9,542 nucleotides of DNA, taken from assembly GCA_030606385.1 (NCBI GenBank), contig JAUWGN010000027.1, positions 1 through 9,542 on the forward strand, written 5' to 3'. The DNA comes from Dehalococcoidia bacterium (GTDB lineage Bacteria; Chloroflexota; Dehalococcoidia; GIF9; AB-539-J10). The notes under the pieces are model-generated. The model did not search any database and had not been told where the DNA came from. It worked only from the letters and a program-made list of their open reading frames with translations. This document shows, piece by piece, positions 5,013 to 9,542 of the stretch (the first letter of the stretch is position 1; each line of letters opens with the position of its first letter). The translations under genes were made by a program, and so were the position numbers.

Positions 5013-5059
5013 GAGATTGCTTCGTCGCCCGTCGGCTGACGGACTTCCTCGCAATGACA
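5013..5059. repeat. REP-like palindrome
   Basis: Outer arms ATTGC (5016-5020) and GCAAT (5051-5055) enclose an inner hairpin CCGTC-GGCT-GACGG (5029-5042). Fragments of the same family are seen at 3346-3360 (GGGATTGTTTCGTCGCC) and 88-102. It has no coding content. Confidence 0.6.
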
Positions 5060-5143
5060 CAACGAATTGCCAGAGCTTGTTCAAACTCAAGATGAGAGGT
5101 AACTCCATGCTTCGAAGTGTCCATCATCTATCTGAACTAGGTC

Positions 5144-5185
5144 ATATAGTCAAGGATTGACTTGGGGGAATGAAAGCGGTAACAA
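5144..5185 (+). promoter_or_regulatory. Candidate promoter region of the prepilin peptidase gene
   Basis: Two overlapping possibilities exist. TTGACT (5157-5162), a 17-bp spacer and TAACAA (5180-5185) have a good -35 and a poor -10, and would start transcription almost at the ATG (5195). TATAGT (5144-5149) is a good -10 without a clear -35 and would leave a leader of about 40 nt. No Shine-Dalgarno is visible before the ATG, which favours leaderless or weak translation. Confidence 0.3.
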
Positions 5186-5194
5186 TTTGGCTTA

Positions 5195-6004
5195 ATGGAA
5201 GCTTTTCTGATATTTCTTTTTTTTCTGCTCGGACTGGAGATAGGCAGCTTCCTCAACGTATGCATTGATAGATTGCCCAGGGAAGAATCCATCGTTAAGC
5301 CGCCTTCCCATTGTGAGGCTTGCGGGCATCGCCTGGCGGCGAAAGATTTAATTCCGTTATTCAGCTATTTATGGCTCAGGGGAAGATGCCGCTACTGTAG
5401 AGCGAGTATTCCGGGGAAGCTTTTCTATGTGGAGCTGGTTAGCGGTGTGATATGTGCGTTTCTTTACTGGAAGTATGGGCTGACACCTGAGCTGGGGGCG
5501 ATGATGTTTTACGCTGCCCTGTTCACCATCATATTCATGGTTGACCTGGAGAAGAATGTTATCCTCAACAAGGTAGTTTACCCTGCCATGGCGGTTGCGT
5601 TTATTCTTTCAGTGTTACAGATTCAACTTGAGCTTCCTCAATCTGAGCTTTTTCAGTGGCCTGTTGGGGGGATTGCCAATGTTGCCATGGGTGGAGGGGT
5701 TGGCTTTCTGTTCTTCTTTGTGTTGGCGATAGCATCTCGAGGGGGTATGGGTTGGGGGGATGTGAAGCTGGCAGGGCTCATCGGGCTTGCCACAGGCTTT
5801 CCCATGGTATTGGTGGCCATAGTGCTGGGAGCTGTTCTTGGTGGGATAGTCGGGGTGGTCTTGATGGCTGTTAGGAAAAAGGGGATGAAGAGTCGTATTC
5901 CCTTCGGTCCCTTTCTTTCGGTAGCTACCATGGTTACCTTAATCTGGGGAAGTGATATGCTTAACTGGTATGCGGGATTGAGTTGGCATTTTGGTTTGTT
6001 TTGA
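5195..6004 (+). CDS. pilD: Prepilin peptidase (A24 family leader peptidase / N-methyltransferase)
   Basis: This 269-residue polytopic membrane aspartic protease cleaves type IV prepilin leaders after Gly and methylates the new N-terminus. The N-terminal GSFLNVCIDRLPR (17-29) is the family signature. C40-x2-C43-x21-C65-x2-C68 is the zinc-type tetracysteine of the methyltransferase domain. The catalytic aspartates are D117 (FMVDLE) and D189 in the GxGD motif (GMGWGDVKL). Several hydrophobic helices follow, and the length is normal for the family. The start is fixed because an in-frame stop occurs at 5180-5182, yet no ribosome-binding site is seen. Its substrates are likely the two prepilins at 1980-2447 and 2816-3268. 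A response regulator follows 43 nt downstream and is probably co-transcribed. Confidence 0.95.
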   Translation: MEAFLIFLFFLLGLEIGSFLNVCIDRLPREESIVKPPSHCEACGHRLAAKDLIPLFSYLWLRGRCRYCRASIPGKLFYVELVSGVICAFLYWKYGLTPELGAMMFYAALFTIIFMVDLEKNVILNKVVYPAMAVAFILSVLQIQLELPQSELFQWPVGGIANVAMGGGVGFLFFFVLAIASRGGMGWGDVKLAGLIGLATGFPMVLVAIVLGAVLGGIVGVVLMAVRKKGMKSRIPFGPFLSVATMVTLIWGSDMLNWYAGLSWHFGLF

Positions 6005-6047
6005 GGTAAACTTGGGCTAAATGCAGAAAAATAGAGGGAGAAAGCAA

Positions 6048-6731
6048 ATGGAGAAAACAAAAGTATTTATCGTTGACCGGCAGCCGCTATTTCGTCACGG
6101 GATACGGTCCAGCCTTTCCAAGGTGGCTGATATAGATGTTGTTGGGGAGCAGGGTATTGTTGAGGCCGAGGTGCTTTCGGTCATGGAAACTTCGCCTCCG
6201 GATGTGGTGCTTGTGGATATTGACTATCCTTCGCTTGAGGGGTTGAAGTTATGTCGCAAGATAAAGCAATTGTTAGCCAGTGCGGCAGTTATCGTGCTTA
6301 CTCCGCAAGTTGATGATGATGAATTGTTTGAGGCAATTAAGTCTCAGGCATCAGCTTATCTGAGCAAGGAAGCCAGTGCCGATGAAATAGCTAAGATCAT
6401 CAGGAAGTGTGCCGGTGGTGAGCACCCCATAAATGGAGGGCTTACTGAGCGTCCCGAGGTGGCGAAACGGATATTGCAGCAATTTCAGGAGCTTTCGCGG
6501 GAGAAGGAGATTGCTGAGTTCACTTCGCCGCTTACCCAGAGGGAAATGGAAATATTGGGGTATATGGCCAAAGGCTATCTTAACAAGCAAATTGCCGATG
6601 TGTTAGACGTTAGTGAGCAAACGGTGAAGAATCATATTACCTCGATATTGCGCAAGCTGAATGTGAACGCGCGCACACAGGCGGTGGTGGTGGCGATAAA
6701 AAAGGGCTTGGTTACCATAAGCATGGAATAG
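6048..6731 (+). CDS. NarL/FixJ-type response regulator, atypical receiver
   Basis: This 227-residue protein has an N-terminal receiver domain (about 1-120) and a C-terminal LuxR-type helix-turn-helix (about 160-225; LTQREMEILGYMAKG, then NKQIADVLDVSEQTVKNH). The phospho-acceptor is D57 in VLVDIDYP, with T85 and K107 also present. The usual pair of acidic pocket residues is reduced to one: the motif reads FIVDRQP (D10-R11) where most relatives have DD or ED. Magnesium binding and phosphorylation may be altered. The start is ATG 6048 with GAGGGAG at 6034-6040 and a 7-nt spacer; an upstream in-frame ATG at 6021 is poorly supported. No histidine kinase is nearby. Its position behind the prepilin peptidase suggests, but does not show, control of pilus genes. 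Confidence 0.92.
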   Translation: MEKTKVFIVDRQPLFRHGIRSSLSKVADIDVVGEQGIVEAEVLSVMETSPPDVVLVDIDYPSLEGLKLCRKIKQLLASAAVIVLTPQVDDDELFEAIKSQASAYLSKEASADEIAKIIRKCAGGEHPINGGLTERPEVAKRILQQFQELSREKEIAEFTSPLTQREMEILGYMAKGYLNKQIADVLDVSEQTVKNHITSILRKLNVNARTQAVVVAIKKGLVTISME

Positions 6732-6734
6732 CTG

Positions 6735-6917
6735 AGGAAAAATTAAAAATCAAAGATAAAAAATCAAAAATACAAATAAAAAATCTAAATTCTAAGCTCT
6801 AAACCCTAAACAAATTCTAATATCTAAATTCAAAGTTCAAAACCGTTTTGGTCATTTGGATTTTGATCATTTGATACTGTTTAGCATTTCGGATTTGGGA
6901 TTTAGAGTTTTCTTTCC
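6735..6917. repeat. AT-rich inverted-arm element, copy D
   Basis: The element starts four bases after the response regulator stop and ends about 27 bases before the methyltransferase ATG, so it fills the junction. Bases 6785-6840 equal 4876-4931. The right arm (GGTCATTTGGATTTTGATC, then TTTAGCATTTCGGATTTGGG) is the reverse complement of the left arm of copy B. The whole is in opposite orientation to copies A and B. Antisense reading frames crossing it are low-complexity and unsupported. Confidence 0.75.
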
Positions 6918-6926
6918 GGGGAGAGG

Positions 6927-6935
6927 TGGTAAAAT
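6927..6935 (+). promoter_or_regulatory. Extended -10 promoter of the methyltransferase gene
   Basis: TGG-TAAAAT is an extended -10 (five of six core bases). Transcription would begin near 6942, only about two bases before the ATG at 6944, giving a leaderless or nearly leaderless mRNA. It lies just outside the AT-rich element. Confidence 0.4.
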
Positions 6936-6943
6936 AAGGCGAT

Positions 6944-7591
6944 ATGAGCAGAGAGGTTTTCGACCAGATAGCGGAGAGCTGGTATCGGGTAAGGCACTGG
7001 CCACGGCTAAGGACGGAGTTAGAGGAGCTGGCGCAAAGATGGCATAGTGGCAAGCTATTGAATTTGGGCTGTGCGCATGGAGCCGATTTTTTGCCGTTTA
7101 GAGAGGACTTTGAGCTCTGTGGGGTGGATTTCTCTGGGGAAATGCTTAGACAAGCACAACGGTTCTCAGCGAAGTTCCGATTTGAGGCAAACCTGGTTAT
7201 GGCTGATGCTGTTTCCCTGCCCTTTGGAGATGAAACGTTTGATTGGGCAGTGGCGGTAGCTACCTACCATCACGTTAAGGGAAAGACGGAGAGGGAAACA
7301 GCCCTACAGGAGCTAAAGCGGGTATTAAAGCCGGGGGGTGAGGCTTTTTTGACGGTGTGGAATTGGGGACAACCAAGATTCTGGCTGAGGTACAAGGAGA
7401 ACAGGGTGCCGTGGAGAGTAGGAGGGAAGACTGTTTACCGTTATTATCACCTTTTCAGCTATGGAGAGTTTCAAAAGTTACTGGTTAAAGTTGGCTTTGA
7501 AATTATCAGCATATCGCCTGAGAGGTCGTATCGATTCCCGATGAGGAACTTCTCCCGTAATATATGCGCCCTGGTCAAAAAACATAAATAA
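6944..7591 (+). CDS. Class I SAM-dependent methyltransferase, Trm9/ALKBH8-like
   Basis: This 215-residue protein has a Rossmann-fold methyltransferase domain. Motif I is KLLNLGCAHG (37-46), the acidic residue after beta-2 is D62 (GVDFSGEML), the adenine-contacting region is ADAVSLPF (87-94), and the post-domain motif is LKRVLKPGG followed by FLTVWNW. The opening FDQIAESWYRVRHWP and the VWNW region resemble the Trm9/ALKBH8 group, which modifies wobble uridines in tRNA. Substrate assignment by such resemblance is uncertain, and small-molecule methyltransferases share the same core. The ribosome-binding site is weak (TAAGG at 6935-6939, 4 nt before ATG). The stop codon is immediately followed by the next AT-rich repeat. 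Confidence 0.82.
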   Translation: MSREVFDQIAESWYRVRHWPRLRTELEELAQRWHSGKLLNLGCAHGADFLPFREDFELCGVDFSGEMLRQAQRFSAKFRFEANLVMADAVSLPFGDETFDWAVAVATYHHVKGKTERETALQELKRVLKPGGEAFLTVWNWGQPRFWLRYKENRVPWRVGGKTVYRYYHLFSYGEFQKLLVKVGFEIISISPERSYRFPMRNFSRNICALVKKHK

Positions 7592-8090
7592 CATCAAATA
7601 TCAAAGATAAAAGATCAAAATTACAAATTAAAAATCCTAATATCTAAGCACTAAATTCTAAACAAATTCAAAGCTCTAAATCCAAAGCCGAAATTCACTT
7701 TGCTTTCTCCACTATTGAGCCGAAGATTTTCATAAGCTCGGTTGCTTGTGCGATTAGCCATTCCCTTCTGCGTTCGTCTGCCTTTCGCGGTTCGGCAAGT
7801 TTTAGCCAATAAACGGTTTCCTTGGCTTCTTTACGGCAAATCTTGACCCTCATCAAAAAGTCCTTCTTGCCTAAAGACTCGTTCGCTTCTATGTAATTTG
7901 CTCCAATAGAGGTGGCAGATCTGATGAGTTGGTTTGCTATTTCTGCGTTAGAGATGTCCCTTGGGAGGCTTTTCACAAAGGTGATTGCCTCCCTGCTAAA
8001 TTTCAAAGTTCGTTCTTCTAAATCGTATTGTTTTGAATTTCGTGCTTCGTTCATTGTTTAGGATTTAGTATTTAGGGTTTAGGATTTAGC
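7592..8090. mobile_element. AT-rich element copy E bracketing a four-helix-bundle gene
   Basis: The left flank (7592-7694) contains TAATATCTAAGCACTAAATT and CTAAACAAATTCAAAGC. The right flank (8055-8090) contains TTTAGGATTTAGTATTTAGG and GTTTAGGATTTAG, which is inverted relative to the left flank. These are the same words that form the two arms of the gene-less copies B and D. Here the space between the arms holds the gene at 7695-8054. The left flank begins directly after the methyltransferase stop, and the right flank runs into the end of gltX. Calling this a mobile unit is inference; no target-site duplication was identified. Confidence 0.45.
7695..8054 (-). CDS. Four-helix-bundle protein (23S rRNA intervening-sequence protein family)
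   Basis: This is a 119-residue, highly charged helical protein. YDLEERTLKFSREAI (10-24), then LPRDISNAEIANQLIRSATS, IGANYIEANES and KDFLMRVKICRKEAKET are characteristic of the S23/IVP four-helix-bundle family. Relatives are encoded inside intervening sequences of some bacterial 23S rRNAs, and the Avd accessory protein of diversity-generating retroelements is a structural homologue. The family forms basic barrel oligomers that bind nucleic acid, and stand-alone copies have no settled function. No 23S rRNA, reverse transcriptase or variable repeat is present. The ATG lies 17 nt after the gltX stop, with no Shine-Dalgarno, inside repeat DNA. It is therefore probably read with gltX or barely expressed. 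Confidence 0.92.
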   Translation of the reverse strand: MNEARNSKQYDLEERTLKFSREAITFVKSLPRDISNAEIANQLIRSATSIGANYIEANESLGKKDFLMRVKICRKEAKETVYWLKLAEPRKADERRREWLIAQATELMKIFGSIVEKAK

Positions 8091-9520
8091 TTTTGTAGAG
8101 CGTTGTTGAGGCGTTTGAGGCATCTTTCTTTGCCCAGCGCTGCCATGGTTTGGAATAGGGGAGGCGATGTTGTGCGTCCCGTAATTGCCACTCGCAGCAG
8201 TGCGAAAAAGTTGCTTGTGGTCAGCCCAAGCTCGGTAGCCAGGGGACGGAGGATGTTCTCCACAGAAACAGCGTTCCAGGCTTCCAGGGACTTCAGGCTT
8301 TCCAGGCTGGTTTCTATGGCTTTCGTGGCTGAAACGGCGTCCATTGCTTTGATCAGGAGGCTTTGGTCATATTCCAACTCATCGAGAAAGAAGAAATCAG
8401 CGAGGCCAGGCACATCACCGAGCGTTCTGGCGCGCTCTTGAATCAAGGGCATTATTATGGAGATATAGGTGTCATCCAGGGGCCGCTTTACCGAAGATGG
8501 CAAGTCTCTTTGTAAGAATGGAATTGCCTGTAAAGCAAATTGCTCAGGAGTGAACCGCCGAAGGTAAACTCCGTTCATCCAGTCGAGTTTGTCTTTATTA
8601 AAAATTGCTGCTGTCTTTCCTACCCTTTCCAGGGTGAAATGTTTTATCAGTTCCTCACGGGATAGTAGTTCTGTTTTATCATCAAGTGACCAGCCGAGGA
8701 GGGAAAGGAAATTTATCATCGCCTCGGGGAGAAGACCCTGCTTTTGATAGTCAACAATGTTGGTGGCGCCATGTCTTTTGGAGAGCTTGGCCCTGTCGGG
8801 CCCCAGTATCATTGGTAGATGAGCGAACTGTGGTGGTTGCCAGTCAAGTGCTTGGTAGAGCAATATGTGGCGGGGGGTGCTGGAAAGCCACTCATCGGCG
8901 CGAAGAACATGAGAGATAGCCATCAGGTGGTCGTCCACCACGTTGGCGAGGTGGTAGGTAGGGTAGCCATCTGACTTGAGCAGGATGAAGTCATCCAGGG
9001 TATCGTTTTGAAAAGTCACCTTTGCACGGATCAGGTCGTGTAACGAAGTTTCCCCATCAAGAGGAGTTTTGAAGCGAACTACCGGGGTGACGCCGCTTGC
9101 CTCCAGTTGAGCCCTTTGTTGGACTGTCAACTCTCGACAATGCCGGTCGTACTTTGGTGGCTGTTTTCTCCTTATTTGTTCCTGGCGCATTTCTTCTAAC
9201 CGGTGCGGAGAGCAGTAGCATAAATAAGCATGTCCCTGGTCAATTAATTTACGAGCTATTTCCTGATAAAGCGGCAATCGTTGTGATTGGAAATAAGGAC
9301 CTTCATCCCAATCCAGCCCGAGCCACTTCAGGCTTTCGGTGATGTTTTCCACTGCTCCTTCCACCTTTCGAGCGACATCAGTATCCTCGATGCGTAGAAT
9401 AAACTTGCCGCCGTGATGCCTGGCGAAGAGCCAGTTGAATAGAGCGGTTCTGATGTTGCCCAGATGAGGATACCCTGTAGGGCTGGGTGCAAAGCGAACC
9501 CTTATTTCTGAGCGTGACAT
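8072..9520 (-). CDS. gltX: Glutamyl-tRNA synthetase
   Basis: This 482-residue, full-length class I aminoacyl-tRNA synthetase charges tRNA with glutamate in the cytosol. The HIGH signature is HLGN (19-22) in RFAPSPTGYPHLGN. The KMSKS-type signature is KLSKR (245-249), followed by HGA. Cysteines 101, 103 and 128 match the zinc-binding insertion seen in many GluRS. LRADEWLSSTPRH (206-218) is the conserved active-site region, and a helical anticodon-binding part follows. The native-looking end is ALGKERCLKRLNNALQKL. The last residues NPKP and the TAA stop are spelled by the AT-rich repeat that begins at about 8092. The start at 9520 has no clear ribosome-binding site in the 22 bases before the window ends. 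Whether it is discriminating or also charges tRNA-Gln cannot be told. Confidence 0.97.
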   Translation of the reverse strand: MSRSEIRVRFAPSPTGYPHLGNIRTALFNWLFARHHGGKFILRIEDTDVARKVEGAVENITESLKWLGLDWDEGPYFQSQRLPLYQEIARKLIDQGHAYLCYCSPHRLEEMRQEQIRRKQPPKYDRHCRELTVQQRAQLEASGVTPVVRFKTPLDGETSLHDLIRAKVTFQNDTLDDFILLKSDGYPTYHLANVVDDHLMAISHVLRADEWLSSTPRHILLYQALDWQPPQFAHLPMILGPDRAKLSKRHGATNIVDYQKQGLLPEAMINFLSLLGWSLDDKTELLSREELIKHFTLERVGKTAAIFNKDKLDWMNGVYLRRFTPEQFALQAIPFLQRDLPSSVKRPLDDTYISIIMPLIQERARTLGDVPGLADFFFLDELEYDQSLLIKAMDAVSATKAIETSLESLKSLEAWNAVSVENILRPLATELGLTTSNFFALLRVAITGRTTSPPLFQTMAALGKERCLKRLNNALQKLNPKP

Positions 9521-9542
9521 GAAGGTTTGCCAAAAATTATTT

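Noticed and set aside
6021..6047. Upstream ATG for the response regulator giving nine extra residues.
   Set aside because: The ribosome-binding site fits ATG 6048 better, and the receiver domain begins right after that Met as in relatives.
6817..7053. Minus-strand open frame with a lysine/isoleucine/glutamine-rich C-terminal part.
   Set aside because: Part of it is a translation of the AT-rich repeat and the rest is antisense to the methyltransferase gene.
7695..8054. The four-helix-bundle gene considered as an Avd of a diversity-generating retroelement.
   Set aside because: No reverse transcriptase, template repeat or adenine-mutated variable repeat is present in the window, so only the family relation is kept.

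Overview
The window looks like a stretch of a bacterial chromosome of moderate GC content, probably from an uncultured lineage. My best guess is Chloroflexota, perhaps Dehalococcoidia-like. The guess rests on the look of the glutamyl-tRNA synthetase, the DUF2804 protein and the dense short repeats between genes. No rRNA or other phylogenetic marker is present, so it is tentative. Nothing points to a phage, plasmid or CRISPR system.

Layout. 114-622 (minus): a HicB/HicA-type toxin-antitoxin pair with a near-consensus promoter; the hicA gene carries a one-base frameshift. 1006-1750 (plus): an overlapping HEPN / minimal nucleotidyltransferase pair. 1925-2606 and 2816-3268 (minus): two paralogous type IV pilin-like prepilins, the first with its own promoter, structured leader and terminator. 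3543-4674 (minus): a DUF2804 protein with an extended -10 promoter and a perfect inverted repeat upstream. 5195-6731 (plus): a prepilin peptidase followed by an orphan NarL-type response regulator with an incomplete acidic pocket. 6944-7591 (plus): a small SAM-dependent methyltransferase resembling the Trm9 group. 7695-8054 (minus): a 23S rRNA intervening-sequence-type four-helix-bundle protein. 8072-9520 (minus): a complete gltX.

How the parts relate. The prepilin peptidase would process both pilins: each has a 17-residue leader ending in GG and glutamate at mature position 5. No assembly ATPase, platform protein or histidine kinase is in view, so the pilus locus is split or incomplete here. 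The two small-gene pairs on the left form a toxin-antitoxin-like cluster.

The intergenic DNA is unusual. Two kinds of repeat fill nearly every gap. The first is GC-balanced palindromic elements of REP type (1-105, 734-835, 3300-3435, 4691-4801, 5013-5059). The second is an AT-rich family built from TAAATCC/TAAAC-like words that forms imperfect inverted arms (645-895, 2650-2815, 4804-4931, 6735-6917, and around 7592-8090). In the last copy the arms bracket the four-helix-bundle gene, and one arm runs into gltX and supplies its last codons. I read this as a possible inverted-repeat cassette family with gene-bearing and gene-less copies. It is the most interesting signal in the window and it is an inference from repeat geometry alone.
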